Positions 34,166 to 42,281 of a stretch of DNA of 47,334 nucleotides are shown here, piece by piece; the first letter of the stretch is position 1; each line of letters starts with the position of its first letter. Made by a program: the position numbers and the translations under genes. The notes under the pieces are model-generated. The model worked only from the letters and a program-made list of their open reading frames with translations. It was not told the origin of the DNA and did not search any database. Source of the stretch: a virus; the IMG/VR virus record IMGVR_UViG_3300008450_000065, positions 1-47,334 of that record; one strand, 5' to 3'.

Positions 34166-34648
34166 CTACAACAGTGAAGCCGCGACGAAGAACTGATCCT
34201 TCTCCTGCTCAGAAAGACCCATCAGGTCCAGCAGTAAGTTGTTGCGATAGTAGTTGATGGCGGCGAAGTCAATCTCAGCAAAGATACGCTGCTCTGGCGT
34301 CCAGTTCCCCTCCCCAACCTGAGCGTCAAAGATCGCCGCGATGGCAGCAGGAACCGTCGCCGTCTTGGTCATGTCGAGAGCTTCTTGCGCGGAGATGTAG
34401 CCCAAGGCGTAAAGTTGAAGTGCAGCCTGCCGACGCGAAATGTAATCCGGTACATCCGGTGGGAGCGTGGCCGGATCAACCGTGCGGACCACCCAGTCAC
34501 TACCCTCAAGGCCCTCGAACGGAGTGCCGTACTCGCGCACGACAGGGTGCCACACCACTTTCTTGTGGGGAATATCTTCGGGTTTCGTATCGTAGCGGCG
34601 AATTTCCTTGAACTCACCATCAATCAGAAGTGCAAACTCAGTAATCAT
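34166..34648 (-). CDS. Fibre-associated/assembly-like protein
   Basis: 160 residues. Starts MITEFALLIDGEFKEIRRYD and then has KKVVWHPVVREYGTPFEGLEG, a pattern seen in small proteins next to tail-fibre genes. The C-terminal half is helical (SRRQAALQLYALGYISAQEAL, YYRNNLLLDLMGLSEQEK). The start follows directly after the stop of the preceding gene. It might be a fibre assembly chaperone or a fibre attachment protein; a firm family call is not possible. Confidence 0.6.
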   Translation of the reverse strand: MITEFALLIDGEFKEIRRYDTKPEDIPHKKVVWHPVVREYGTPFEGLEGSDWVVRTVDPATLPPDVPDYISRRQAALQLYALGYISAQEALDMTKTATVPAAIAAIFDAQVGEGNWTPEQRIFAEIDFAAINYYRNNLLLDLMGLSEQEKDQFFVAASLL

Positions 34649-35299
34649 TTATGGCCCCCACGATGCGGCGGTACAGACGTTGGCATTTGACGAAGAAATA
34701 GATCGGGCAGTTTCAGCAGCGACGAGCGCAATGCTCGCACCCGAAGACTGCTGGTTTGTAATCGCCACGTCAAAATTCTCAGTCGCCCCCGTCCACGTTG
34801 TTGTGCCGGTAAGTTTCTTCACCGATGACCCCACCACCAAACCATTCTCGGGGATGTTGATACTTACAGTGGACGGAACAGCACCTGCATCTGTAGCACT
34901 AGCAAACGGTATTGGGTTGACCCCGAACAAATTCCAGATAGCGATGTTCACGTCAGCAACGGTATTGGAAAACGTAATCGACACGGTGGCGGTCGCCGCC
35001 GTAACCCCCGTCACGCGATAGAGGTAAGCCCCTTGGAAGTCGCCGCCGCCGTCGAACTTTGACCCGTTGACGAGGGTTGCCGCTATACCGTCTACTGTGA
35101 CGGCTGTGATATTCCAGTTGTTGTTACCAATGCGCGTCGTGATACCCAAGACGATGAGTTCGCCATTGGAGGCCCCGAGGTTGACGTTCGCGAAGTTTCT
35201 GGTTCCCGACGCCTGACCCGTAAACGTCTGGTTTCCGACATAGGTGATGCCGGTGAGTCCGTGACGCCCACACCCTACCAGTTGCGTTGCACGCAGCAT
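34649..35299 (-). CDS. Beta-rich structural protein
   Basis: 216 residues with repeated T/V/N-rich strands (GNQTFTGQASGTRNFANV, then VTAATATVSITFSNTVADVNIAIW), probably one jelly-roll or Ig-like domain. The N-terminus has a short MLRATQLVGCGRHGL start. Its stop adjoins the start of the next gene. Composition and context point to a virion appendage protein. Function not recognised. Confidence 0.6.
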   Translation of the reverse strand: MLRATQLVGCGRHGLTGITYVGNQTFTGQASGTRNFANVNLGASNGELIVLGITTRIGNNNWNITAVTVDGIAATLVNGSKFDGGGDFQGAYLYRVTGVTAATATVSITFSNTVADVNIAIWNLFGVNPIPFASATDAGAVPSTVSINIPENGLVVGSSVKKLTGTTTWTGATENFDVAITNQQSSGASIALVAAETARSISSSNANVCTAASWGP

Positions 35300-35302
35300 G
35301 GC

Positions 35303-36163
35303 TTAGTCATCCCGCGCTGCATTGGTGGTGTAGTGGATTTTGACGCCGTGCAGACGAGCGTCGATTGCCATCGTATCGGAGGCGTTGGCAGGGACACGCG
35401 CCACTTGGAAGACAACCCACTCCTCCGGTGCCGGGGTTCCAGCGACGGTGATGGCGGCTGTCTCGGGAGAAATATAGATATCATTCGTCGTGCCACCGGT
35501 ATCGGTCGCCGTCTGTGCGGTTCCGAACGCGGCGTCTGCGGCATCATCATCGGTAAAACCTATTGCCTGCAACTGCCACACCACGCCGAAGTTGGTCGTG
35601 GTCGCCGCGTGCGACCAGACGAACTGTGCCACGATGGTGCCCTCGTCCCACGACTTCGGCATCTGGATGGCAAACTGCGCGAACTCCTGCGTGGTCGTAT
35701 CGAAGTTCAGCGTGCGAAGCATCACGCGGTTCGTGGTCGTCTCCACTGACCCCAATGCTGGGGGGTTAGTGGTGCGTGGGACCATTGCGATGGCCGGAAC
35801 CCAGATCGTCTGCTGACCGTCGATCTCCAGATTACTGCGGGCAACCGATGGGTTGACCGCGTCGAGGTTCCTGATCGCGGAGGTCGGGGCGGTAATGAAT
35901 ACCGACGCAGAGCCACTGAGGTTGAGCAATGACCCCGTAGAACTTTCCACCAGTGTGCGAGACAGCGTCGTACCCGACGCCGTGTAGGTGCCAGTGCCGA
36001 TCTCCCATGCCGTACCGTCTTCGATGGTGTAGTGAACCACCGTGCCATCCGTGACACCCGCAGCCGCGAACGACTGATAGCCGGTGACCGCAGAACCGAG
36101 CGTAATCGTGCCCGTGCCTGCGGTCGCCGTCGTCATTCTGGCGCGGTTGAACACGTCAGTCAT
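35303..36163 (-). CDS. Tail-fibre-type structural protein
   Basis: 286 residues, AAGGGG 7 nt before ATG 36163. The N-terminus ([50 protein letters not shown]) is the form often seen at the start of phage fibre and appendage proteins, where it joins the virion. The rest is beta-rich. It is probably part of the fibre group 32754-36582. No enzyme motif. Confidence 0.7.
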   Translation of the reverse strand: MTDVFNRARMTTATAGTGTITLGSAVTGYQSFAAAGVTDGTVVHYTIEDGTAWEIGTGTYTASGTTLSRTLVESSTGSLLNLSGSASVFITAPTSAIRNLDAVNPSVARSNLEIDGQQTIWVPAIAMVPRTTNPPALGSVETTTNRVMLRTLNFDTTTQEFAQFAIQMPKSWDEGTIVAQFVWSHAATTTNFGVVWQLQAIGFTDDDAADAAFGTAQTATDTGGTTNDIYISPETAAITVAGTPAPEEWVVFQVARVPANASDTMAIDARLHGVKIHYTTNAARDD

Positions 36164-36174
36164 GGGAGAACCCC

Positions 36175-36582
36175 TTAAGCGTTACCGGCAGAGATGGTGA
36201 AGCCCGTGACCGTGACCGTCTGACCAGAAGCGATGGAGGTGTTATCCACCGTCATGTCGCCGCCACCGCCCGTCGCCGTGATGGTGCCCTGCATGTGGAC
36301 GGTGGTGCCGTCCGAGGCATAGACGCGGAAGTGACCCGCCGTGCCCGTAGCATCAGCAGCCGTATCTTCCCACGTACCAGACTTGGCCTTGGAGCCAGCC
36401 GACGCCGCCGCCATCCAGTCGGAGGGCAGGTTGAGTGTCGCCAGCACCGTACCGCTGTCAGCAGCGGCGCAGTTAGCCGGAACCGTACCGCTCCTGATCT
36501 TCAGGACCGCTGAAGCGCCGATTGCCGTCTCGAACGCATCAAGCTGAGCGTTGCGAACCGTCACAGAATACTGAAGTGCCAT
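36175..36582 (-). CDS. Small beta-rich structural protein
   Basis: 135 residues, strong GAGGAGA ahead of ATG 36582. The N-terminus ([22 protein letters not shown]) is followed by a beta-rich body ([28 protein letters not shown]) and a Gly-rich end. Proteins of this form are frequent in structural modules between adaptors and fibres. It may be a fibre-connecting protein; not recognised further. Confidence 0.6.
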   Translation of the reverse strand: MALQYSVTVRNAQLDAFETAIGASAVLKIRSGTVPANCAAADSGTVLATLNLPSDWMAAASAGSKAKSGTWEDTAADATGTAGHFRVYASDGTTVHMQGTITATGGGGDMTVDNTSIASGQTVTVTGFTISAGNA

Positions 36583-36596
36583 AGTCTATCTCCTCG

Positions 36597-36926
36597 TTAG
36601 AAGTCCGCACGGACCCGGAATTTGAGAACATCATATACCGTATGCGTAGCGCCATCGATATTCACTTCGATCTCGCCCTCATACATGCCGGGGTCCACAT
36701 CAAGGATGCCACCGGAAAAGTCGAACTCCACCACACCATTCACCGCGTCAACCTTGGCGCAGGAGATAATCTGCGGAGTAGCGGTCGTGCCGGTGGCGCG
36801 AAACTTGATGCTGACGGTAGTCGATGGGTTGGAGAGGTCGAACGGATCGCCGGTCGCCTCATCCGTCAGTGTCAACGTGATGAGCGGCTTCGTGTCACCT
36901 TGAACAACCTTGATCACTTCAGACAT
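36597..36926 (-). CDS. Ig-like (BppU N-terminal-like) structural protein
   Basis: 109 residues. The order QGDTKPLITLTLTDEATGDPFDL, then TVSIKFRATGT, VEFDFSGGILDVDPGMYEGEI and YDVLKFRV is a seven-strand Ig-like arrangement like the N-terminal domain of BppU-type phage appendage proteins. AGGTGA precedes ATG 36926. A role as a small virion adhesin or connector is inferred from the fold and position. Confidence 0.65.
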   Translation of the reverse strand: MSEVIKVVQGDTKPLITLTLTDEATGDPFDLSNPSTTVSIKFRATGTTATPQIISCAKVDAVNGVVEFDFSGGILDVDPGMYEGEIEVNIDGATHTVYDVLKFRVRADF

Positions 36927-36934
36927 GCTGTCAC

Positions 36935-37603
36935 CTATGCAAGAGGAACCATGCGCACGGTCAGGGGCGCACGGGTGGCACCAAGATTGGCCTTGGCGCG
37001 GCGAAGAGCCGTCTTATACGTGTACTGCTTGGCGTGATAGGACGCCAGATTGTAGTCCGTCCACGACTTGTCAGGCAGTGTATGAAGATGCTGAAGCACG
37101 CCGTGCGTGATCAACTGCTCACACTCATCGAAGGCGATCTTGTCCATCCCCGTGGCATCAGGCGTCGGCCTCAATGCCAGAAACATCTTAACGGTATACA
37201 CCCGCGTACTGTCAGGGACGGGAGCCACCACAAAATGATCGGGGTCGAACTGCCCGACGAAGCGCGGCGACGACCGCTTATTGGCGTCGGCAGACGGCCA
37301 GTCGGGGTACATGCGATGCAGGTCTTCCTGAACTGCCGGGTCCAGCGTGTTGAGGAACTCGACGCCAGAGTTGAGCGCCGCGTGGATCACAGCGACCACC
37401 TCGCTGCCGGTGGGGATGTCGTAGTCGTATTCGTAGACACCGGAGGTGAGCGTGATCGGGTCCTGCTCGTACCGCCACACCAGTGTCTTCTCGCAGACTT
37501 CGATGGCGATATCGCGCACGAACTGTTCGATGGTCGGGCGCGGGCACCCCGGCACGTTGGCAGCAATCTTGTTTTCGAGCGAGACGAAGGTGCGGGTCGC
37601 CAT
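36935..37603 (-). CDS. Head-tail adaptor/tail-tube-like protein (second of two)
   Basis: 222 residues. Helical N-terminus (SLENKIAANVPGCPRPTIEQFVRDIAIEVCEKTL), then beta-strands with EYDYDIPTGSEVVAV and a helical end with THGVLQHLHTL and SYHAKQYTYKTALRRAKAN. The helix/strand order resembles the neighbouring DUF6682-like protein, and both sit directly between small head proteins and tail genes as podovirus adaptor pairs do. Start overlaps the neighbour by 1 nt. Confidence 0.65.
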   Translation of the reverse strand: MATRTFVSLENKIAANVPGCPRPTIEQFVRDIAIEVCEKTLVWRYEQDPITLTSGVYEYDYDIPTGSEVVAVIHAALNSGVEFLNTLDPAVQEDLHRMYPDWPSADANKRSSPRFVGQFDPDHFVVAPVPDSTRVYTVKMFLALRPTPDATGMDKIAFDECEQLITHGVLQHLHTLPDKSWTDYNLASYHAKQYTYKTALRRAKANLGATRAPLTVRMVPLA

Positions 37604-38256
37604 CAGGGAAGCTCCCTCTTGTCCATACCGGCGCTGTCGAGATCGGTGAACAGGCGGGTCTTGTAGTTGGCTTCGAGGCTGGCAGCGAAGTTGTCGAAGA
37701 ACATCTTCGCGCGGCCCGAGGTGATGTGTTCGTTATCGACGCTCTCGGCCAAGAACACCGTGCCGTCGATCACGGTGGTGAAGTAGGCATCTGGTAGCAG
37801 GGCAACCGTGTCACCAGAGGCGTAATCAGGCGGGGCCTTGGCGTACTCGCCAATCAGCACATGCGCGGCAGGAGCCTTGGGATAGATGAAGAACTTGTTG
37901 GGGTTGCGCGGGTGGCGCATCCAGTTGACCGTGGCACCAGCGGTGGCATCCACCCAGCCGGGGTAGGTCTGATCGATGGTCTGTCGGTTCGTCTCACGCA
38001 CTGCGGAGCCGTTCTTGACCCGGAAGATTTCCATGAGGCGGATGGAGTCGGACGGGGCAGACTGCACCACCTCGCCCGCCGTGCATGAAATTTCTCCGAC
38101 GTAAGCAAAGAGGTCGGGACGGACAAGCGCAATGCGCTTCAGGGTCTGGTTCGCAAACCCCAAGAGCGTAGCGTCCGAGAAACGCTGAAGGGACACGTCA
38201 GCATTCGTGTCCTGCAACAGCTTCCGTGCCTCTGTGATCACGTCGGAGAGGATCAT
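37603..38256 (-). CDS. Head-tail adaptor protein (DUF6682-like)
   Basis: 217 residues with an N-terminal VITEARKLLQDTNADVSLQRFSDATLLGFANQTLKRIALVRPDLF, a middle of beta-strands including RLMEIFRV and IYPKAPAAHVLIGEYAKAP, and helices at the end (FLAESVDNEHITSGRAKMFFDNF). This is close to the adaptor family next to podovirus portal modules. It probably binds under the portal ring and joins the tail. Family naming is from memory of the pattern. Confidence 0.75.
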   Translation of the reverse strand: MILSDVITEARKLLQDTNADVSLQRFSDATLLGFANQTLKRIALVRPDLFAYVGEISCTAGEVVQSAPSDSIRLMEIFRVKNGSAVRETNRQTIDQTYPGWVDATAGATVNWMRHPRNPNKFFIYPKAPAAHVLIGEYAKAPPDYASGDTVALLPDAYFTTVIDGTVFLAESVDNEHITSGRAKMFFDNFAASLEANYKTRLFTDLDSAGMDKRELP

Positions 38257-38495
38257 ACCTGCGTCTTCCGCGTCAGTTCGTCGTTGAGTTCCGCCATCTC
38301 ATCGCTGATCGGCGGTTCGGGGATGTCGGTCGTGGTCAGGCTGACCTTGGGCTTGCGGCCCTTGGCGACCTTGGGTTCAAACCGTTCGGGGAACGCCTGT
38401 TCCTCCGTCACCTGTTCGATGTTCGGGTGATCCGCCAGAAACGGATTGTACTCGTACACCGTACCCTTGCTCTTGTGCCTGAGATAGGTCTTCAT
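38253..38495 (-). CDS. Small head-module protein, unknown
   Basis: 80 residues, 4-nt overlap with the adaptor. It starts MKTYLRHKSKGTVYEYNPFLADHPNIEQVTEEQAF, a pattern (Y-x-Y-N-x-x-L-A) that appears in short phage proteins next to adaptors, and continues with a Lys/Pro-rich, probably disordered middle and an acidic C-terminal helix. Function unknown. Confidence 0.55.
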   Translation of the reverse strand: MKTYLRHKSKGTVYEYNPFLADHPNIEQVTEEQAFPERFEPKVAKGRKPKVSLTTTDIPEPPISDEMAELNDELTRKTQV

Positions 38496-38496
38496 A

Positions 38497-38598
38497 TTAC
38501 TTCTTGCCCTTCATCAGGCACTTGCCAGCAGCCTTGCACTTGGCGGGCGACGGGCACTTGGAGCAGGGAGTGAACTTCATCATCGGCTTCTTTGCCAT
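38497..38598 (-). CDS. 33-residue cysteine-rich mini-protein
   Basis: Starts at ATG 38598 with AGGAG and 6-7 nt spacing, and stops at TAA 38499-38497, one base before the next gene start. The peptide MAKKPMMKFTPCSKCPSPAK is followed by CKAAGKCLMKGKK, giving four cysteines (C12, C15, C21, C27) in a C-x2-C-x5-C-x5-C order, suitable for one zinc ion. It is strongly basic. Function unknown; maybe nucleic-acid or capsid binding. Confidence 0.65.
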   Translation of the reverse strand: MAKKPMMKFTPCSKCPSPAKCKAAGKCLMKGKK

Positions 38599-38607
38599 TG
38601 TAGGCTC

Positions 38608-38841
38608 CTATCTGTACTTCGCTGTCTTTTTGGCAACCTTGTCTGGCTGACGCACAAACTGCTTGCCGCTCTTCATACCCTTACGCTTCGCTGCGGTCGT
38701 AGCCGCGTACTCTGCGGAGGATAATGCCTTAATGGCTGCTTCCGGTAAATATCTTTCTCCCGTCTTGGAGGACGGCTTACCGGACTTGGTGCGCCACTTC
38801 TGGGCGGTCCAGTCCTTGAGGGACTTCTGGGGGGCTTTCAC
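38608..38841 (-). CDS. Small basic phage protein (DUF5872-like)
   Basis: 77 residues from GTG 38841, which overlaps the preceding stop (GTGA). The sequence KSLKDWTAQKWRTKSGKPSSKTGERYLPEAAIKALSSAEYA, then KQFVRQPDKVAKKTAKYR, matches a very common short, Lys-rich phage protein family of unknown role. Members sit in structural modules. Very basic, no acidic patch; DNA or capsid association is likely but unproven. Confidence 0.7.
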   Translation of the reverse strand: MKAPQKSLKDWTAQKWRTKSGKPSSKTGERYLPEAAIKALSSAEYAATTAAKRKGMKSGKQFVRQPDKVAKKTAKYR

Positions 38842-39026
38842 GACGTGTAGCCCCCGCCTGCCGCCTTGTACTTCTTCGCCAGAAGCTGGGCCTTGCGGGC
38901 CGACCACTGACCGGCCTTGGTGCCCTGCACCGCCGCACCCTTGATCTCGTTGAACAGGCGCTTGCGGAGGCTGGGCTTGGTGTAGTTCCCGGCCTCGTTG
39001 ACCTTGGACTTGGTTGGCTTCTTCAC
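38838..39026 (-). CDS. Small basic protein, unknown
   Basis: 62 residues from GTG 39026, with AGGAG about 9 nt upstream and GTGA overlap with its neighbour. The sequence GNYTKPSLRKRLFNEIKGAAVQGTKAGQWSARKAQLLAKKY is a recurrent phage motif: a basic helix, a Gly-rich turn, W-S-A-R-K-A-Q and a second basic helix. Part of the cluster of five short basic proteins at 38497-39447. Function unknown. Confidence 0.65.
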   Translation of the reverse strand: MKKPTKSKVNEAGNYTKPSLRKRLFNEIKGAAVQGTKAGQWSARKAQLLAKKYKAAGGGYTS

Positions 39027-39193
39027 CGCTTCTTGCTCCTACCGGCCTCGCTCAGCGCGATGGCAATGGCCTGCTTGCGGTTCTTGACCACGGGTGCCTT
39101 CTTCGGCCCCTTCGGATCAGCGCCACTGTGAAGTGTGCCCGCCTTGAACTCGCGCATCACCTTGGAAATCTTCTTCTGAGCCTTGGTTTTCAT
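39023..39193 (-). CDS. Small basic protein (DUF6496-like)
   Basis: 56 residues from ATG 39193, TGATG-coupled to the preceding gene. The pattern KKISKVMREFKAGTLHSG, then KNRKQAIAIALSEAGRSKKR, is a recurring short phage protein. The end (KQAIAIALSEAG) is a likely helix next to basic clusters. Role not known. Confidence 0.7.
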   Translation of the reverse strand: MKTKAQKKISKVMREFKAGTLHSGADPKGPKKAPVVKNRKQAIAIALSEAGRSKKR

Positions 39194-39447
39194 CAGCAGT
39201 TCCACGCTCTCAGGGACTTGTTGATGCGGGAGTTCGGGTCGTTGGCGGTCTTGGCCGACGTGAGCTTCTTCTTCATGCCCTTCATCCGGGCGCAGAAGCT
39301 GTCACGGCGCGGCCCGCCTTCCGGCTGCGGTGCCTTAAGCCCCGGCTTGCCGGGGTTCGCAGCGTTGTAGGAGGCCCGCCCCTTGGCGTTCAGACCGCCC
39401 TTGGGGTTCTTACCTTCCTTGCGCTGCCATGCAGGTGTCTTCGCCAT
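39193..39447 (-). CDS. Small basic protein (DUF6321-like)
   Basis: 84 residues from ATG 39447, GAGG ahead; the open frame extends further upstream, but that part is unlike a gene and overlaps its neighbour. The sequence AWQRKEGKNPKGGLNAKGRASYNAANPGKPGLKAPQPEGGPRRDSFCARM matches a short family common in phage structural modules. Gly, Lys and Arg-rich and probably flexible. Function unknown. Confidence 0.7.
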   Translation of the reverse strand: MAKTPAWQRKEGKNPKGGLNAKGRASYNAANPGKPGLKAPQPEGGPRRDSFCARMKGMKKKLTSAKTANDPNSRINKSLRAWNC

Positions 39448-39448
39448 T

Positions 39449-39739
39449 CTACGCCTCGTTGAAAAAGACGGTGCATTTGCAATCTGTCGGAAGCTCGACG
39501 TAGATACCCTTGTCGAACAGGATACCCGGCTCAGGCATATCCGTGCCCTGAATGCTCTTACCGTAAACATAGTAGTGGTAGTAGGGTTCACCCCCTACCG
39601 GAGCAGCATCCAGATCATAGAACTTCAACTCGGCATCACCCCCACCTGAGTGGAAGATCAGCACCTTGAGGAAGTAGGCCCGCGAGGTAGTCACAAGCCC
39701 CGTAGCCGAAAGCTGTACAGCCATGACGCCACGCTGCAT
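39449..39739 (-). CDS. Small head-associated protein, unknown
   Basis: 96 residues. ATG 39739 is preferred over ATG 39724 because AGGAGG lies 5 nt before it. Beta-rich body (FLKVLIFHSGGGDAELKFYDLDAAPVGGEP, then GILFDKGIYVELPTDCKCTVFF), resembling a small jelly-roll or Ig-like subunit. It starts straight after a terminator-like hairpin, so it depends on read-through. A minor capsid or neck protein is plausible. Confidence 0.6.
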   Translation of the reverse strand: MQRGVMAVQLSATGLVTTSRAYFLKVLIFHSGGGDAELKFYDLDAAPVGGEPYYHYYVYGKSIQGTDMPEPGILFDKGIYVELPTDCKCTVFFNEA

Positions 39740-39753
39740 CGTACCCTCCTGCG

Positions 39754-39781
39754 AAAAAGAGGAGGGGGGCCGAGGCCCCCC
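39754..39781 (-). terminator. Terminator-like hairpin after the decoration gene
   Basis: On the minus strand, a GGGGGGCC-TC-GGCCCCCC stem (39781-39764) is followed by TCCTC and a run of five T (39758-39754). The 5-nt gap before the T-run weakens it. The Shine-Dalgarno of the next gene (AGGAGG) begins a few bases later, so it may act as an attenuator that lowers expression of the adaptor and small protein genes against the coat genes upstream. Confidence 0.6.
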
Positions 39782-39787
39782 ATCCGG

Positions 39788-40252
39788 TTACGCGACCTCG
39801 ACCACCAGTGCCCAGACGCGGACCACAGCAACGTCGATGCTGTTGTGGTTGAGCGTCAGGTCGATGGTGTCGGCAGCAGAGTAGTACTTGCCGTTCGAGT
39901 ACCCCGTGATGGTGTTCGGGGCACCTTCGGTGAGTGCCAGCGACGAGACGCCGGAACCAACCGAGTTGAGGTTGACCGCAGCGAGGAAGCCGTCAGCGTC
40001 AGAGCCGTCACCAATGTGCATGGTGGCGGTTGCGCCTTCGGCGGTCGTCACGTCGTAACCAACCATCAGGACGTGCGTCTTGGCCGCGATATCGAAAATC
40101 TGATACACATCGGAAGACGCGAGAGCCGTCAGACCGGCAGAGGCCCGGTACGAGGCGATTTCTGCGAAGTCGAGCGTGCGCTCAATACGCAGGATGTTGC
40201 CACCAAGAGCCATGGAGCGCCCAGCGACGTAGTCAGCGGCATAAGTAGCCAT
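39788..40252 (-). CDS. Decoration-like capsid protein
   Basis: 154 residues, GAGGAGA 8 nt ahead of ATG 40252. N-terminal strand-rich part (LGGNILRIERTLDFAEIASYRASAG), middle VYQIFDIAAKTHVLMVGYDVTT and an end with DTIDLTLNHNSIDVAVVRVWALVV. Small beta-rich proteins of this length directly after the coat gene usually decorate or stabilise the capsid. It is between two GC hairpins, in the high-expression head block. Alternative: a minor neck protein. Confidence 0.65.
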   Translation of the reverse strand: MATYAADYVAGRSMALGGNILRIERTLDFAEIASYRASAGLTALASSDVYQIFDIAAKTHVLMVGYDVTTAEGATATMHIGDGSDADGFLAAVNLNSVGSGVSSLALTEGAPNTITGYSNGKYYSAADTIDLTLNHNSIDVAVVRVWALVVEVA

Positions 40253-40281
40253 AGTGATATCTCCTCAGAGAGTTTGGTTGA

Positions 40282-40302
40282 GTGGGGGCCAGCGGCCCCC
40301 AC
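40282..40302 (-). other. GC-rich hairpin between coat and decoration genes
   Basis: Inverted repeat with 9-bp stem and 3-nt loop (GTGGGGGCC-AGC-GGCCCCCAC), starting 3 bases after the coat stop codon. On the minus strand there is no T-run, so it is not a normal terminator. Its core closely matches the hairpin at 10375-10396. Position after a coat gene suggests protection of its mRNA from 3' decay. Confidence 0.65.
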
Positions 40303-40305
40303 CAA

Positions 40306-41214
40306 TTATGCCAGCGTGATGACGCCGTGGGCGAGAGCTTCCGGCTTCACGGTCTGGTAACCGTAAACCTGAAGGCCGCGCACGATGTTGCCGAAGGTAG
40401 ACTCGGCACGGATCGTCTCCATCTCCGTCATCTGCGATGCGAAGGTGAAGCCCATCTTGTGGCCCGCGATGATGTCGAACTTGCCAGAGGCAACCGGCAG
40501 GTTGTGGCTCATGTAGACCGTGAAGCGGTCGATCATGCCGAGACGCCCGTTGCGCAGCACCGAGGTGCTGTCACCCGCGAGGGAGGCGTCCTTGAGATCG
40601 GACTTCTTGATCATGCCCGCCATCTTCGCCGGGATGATGATCCAGCGGTTGGACTCGGGCGCGTTGGCCTCATCCAGCACCGTGCCGAGGTCCACGATGT
40701 ATTCGAGGACGTTGGTCTTGGTGATGGCGATGGGAGTGCCGGTGGTGCCGAGGTCAATGTTGTTCGAGATACGGCCAGCGGTCGCACCCTCGTTGTCAGC
40801 CGACACATCAGCCACGATAGCGGCCAGCACGCGCTGGTCGATCTTGATCTTCATACGCTCGGAAGCGTCCTTCGACCAAGTGTCCATCAGGTTGATGTCG
40901 GACTGGACCTTGTCCACGTCGTCTTCGATGCAGGCGAAGTACTCGCCCTTGTCGATGCTGAGCTGGATTTTCGGCTTGTCCGGGTTCTCGACGGTGAGGG
41001 TCTGGCCCTTCACATAGGAGCGGATCGTGATTTCCGGCGTGGTGCGGATGTTCACGGTGTCACCCATGCGGCGGATTTCGCCCTCGTAGTCCGTGTTGGC
41101 GATAGCCGACAGGACCGTTGCGTCATAGAAGTTCTGGATAAGCTTACCCGACCAGATTTCGGGGATGAAGTTGCCCGAGTAGTTCGGGCGACCAGAGGCG
41201 ACGGGGAAAGACAT
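40306..41214 (-). CDS. Major capsid protein
   Basis: 302 residues, AGGAG 7 nt before ATG 41214. N-terminal IPEIWSGKLIQNFYDATVLSAIANTDYEGEIRRMGDTVNI, followed by a central VLEYIVDLGTVLDEANAPESNRWIIIPAKMAGMI and DRFTVYMSHNLPV, then a DIIAGHKMGFTFASQM and GLQVYGYQTVKPEAL end. This is the HK97/P22-like coat order seen in many phages, and its size fits. It follows scaffold and precedes decoration, the usual head order. Confidence 0.9.
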   Translation of the reverse strand: MSFPVASGRPNYSGNFIPEIWSGKLIQNFYDATVLSAIANTDYEGEIRRMGDTVNIRTTPEITIRSYVKGQTLTVENPDKPKIQLSIDKGEYFACIEDDVDKVQSDINLMDTWSKDASERMKIKIDQRVLAAIVADVSADNEGATAGRISNNIDLGTTGTPIAITKTNVLEYIVDLGTVLDEANAPESNRWIIIPAKMAGMIKKSDLKDASLAGDSTSVLRNGRLGMIDRFTVYMSHNLPVASGKFDIIAGHKMGFTFASQMTEMETIRAESTFGNIVRGLQVYGYQTVKPEALAHGVITLA

Positions 41215-41229
41215 GGAAGTCTCCTAGAT

Positions 41230-42270
41230 TTAGCTTGCTTGCATGATGCGTCCATCCCGCTGTGCAGCGAAGATGTCGCGTTCGATACGGTCACGCTCCG
41301 TCTCACGGCCCCTGTACTTACCGGAGCGCACATCATTGAAGAACTTCCTGATGTCTTCCGGGGTATAGGTCTTCGCATTCGTGCCGCCCGTCGCGCTTCC
41401 TGCGCTGCGGGACCGGCCCGGTGCAATCTGCCGCTCCAACTCCGAAGCCTGCCGAGTAGGTTGAGCATTCGCTGCTGGCGCAAACTTGCCAGACGCCGCC
41501 GTGAAGGCGCTGAAGAACGCCGTGACACGGTTCACGTCGAGATCACGCTGGGCGATCTCAAGGTGTGTCTGCCGCGAAGTGTTTGTCAGCGGATCGATCT
41601 CCAACAGCCAAGACTGGAAGTCCGGGTCGTTGTTGATCTGCTGCCAGTTGGGTACGCGCTGGGCGAGGTTCGACCAGAACCGCTCTTCCGACGTTGCAGC
41701 CTGCTGCTGTGCAACACGCTGAACCTGCGGAATGACCGATCCCGATACGCTCTGCGTGAGGTTGGCGATGACACCCTCAAGCTGGGCGATCTTGCCCTGC
41801 AAGGAGCCGACTTCCTCACGAGTAACCTTGCGCATCATGTCAATCGACTCGCCATACTCGGCCACGTCGTCGTCAGTCACGAGCTTCTGCACGGACTGCG
41901 GTGCTGCGGAAGCAGCGGGCGCGGCGGGAGTAGAGAGTGACGACAGAAGGTTCTCCAACTGCGCGACACGGGCCTGCAATTCTTTGTTTGCGCCCCGCAG
42001 TCGCGGTACTTCTGCGTTGAACTGACCCTGAAGCGTGCGCCAACGCTGGGCATACGTCTCAGAGTTCGGGTCTTCCTTGGCACCATGCTCAGTCGTGCCA
42101 GAGGATTGAACGGACCTCTCCGCATCGTCAGCCTGCGGGGCAGGAGCAGGATCGGAATTGGACTCGTCAGTGGGCGGATCGGCCACAACGGCCTTCGGCT
42201 CACCAGTCAGTTCCTTGATCTTGTCTTCCGCAGCTTCGATCTGCTTACGAATTTGTTCAGGCAATGCCAT
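41230..42270 (-). CDS. Scaffolding protein
   Basis: 346 residues, highly charged and helical. N-terminal disordered Asp/Glu/Pro-rich part (about 25-70), central coiled coils (RLRGANKELQARVAQLENLLSSL; GSLQGKIAQLEGVIANLTQ), and a basic C-terminal helix (RGRETERDRIERDIF), the part that usually binds coat. AGGAG precedes ATG 42270. Position directly before coat agrees. No protease domain is fused. Confidence 0.82.
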   Translation of the reverse strand: MALPEQIRKQIEAAEDKIKELTGEPKAVVADPPTDESNSDPAPAPQADDAERSVQSSGTTEHGAKEDPNSETYAQRWRTLQGQFNAEVPRLRGANKELQARVAQLENLLSSLSTPAAPAASAAPQSVQKLVTDDDVAEYGESIDMMRKVTREEVGSLQGKIAQLEGVIANLTQSVSGSVIPQVQRVAQQQAATSEERFWSNLAQRVPNWQQINNDPDFQSWLLEIDPLTNTSRQTHLEIAQRDLDVNRVTAFFSAFTAASGKFAPAANAQPTRQASELERQIAPGRSRSAGSATGGTNAKTYTPEDIRKFFNDVRSGKYRGRETERDRIERDIFAAQRDGRIMQAS

Positions 42271-42281
42271 CTAATACGCTC

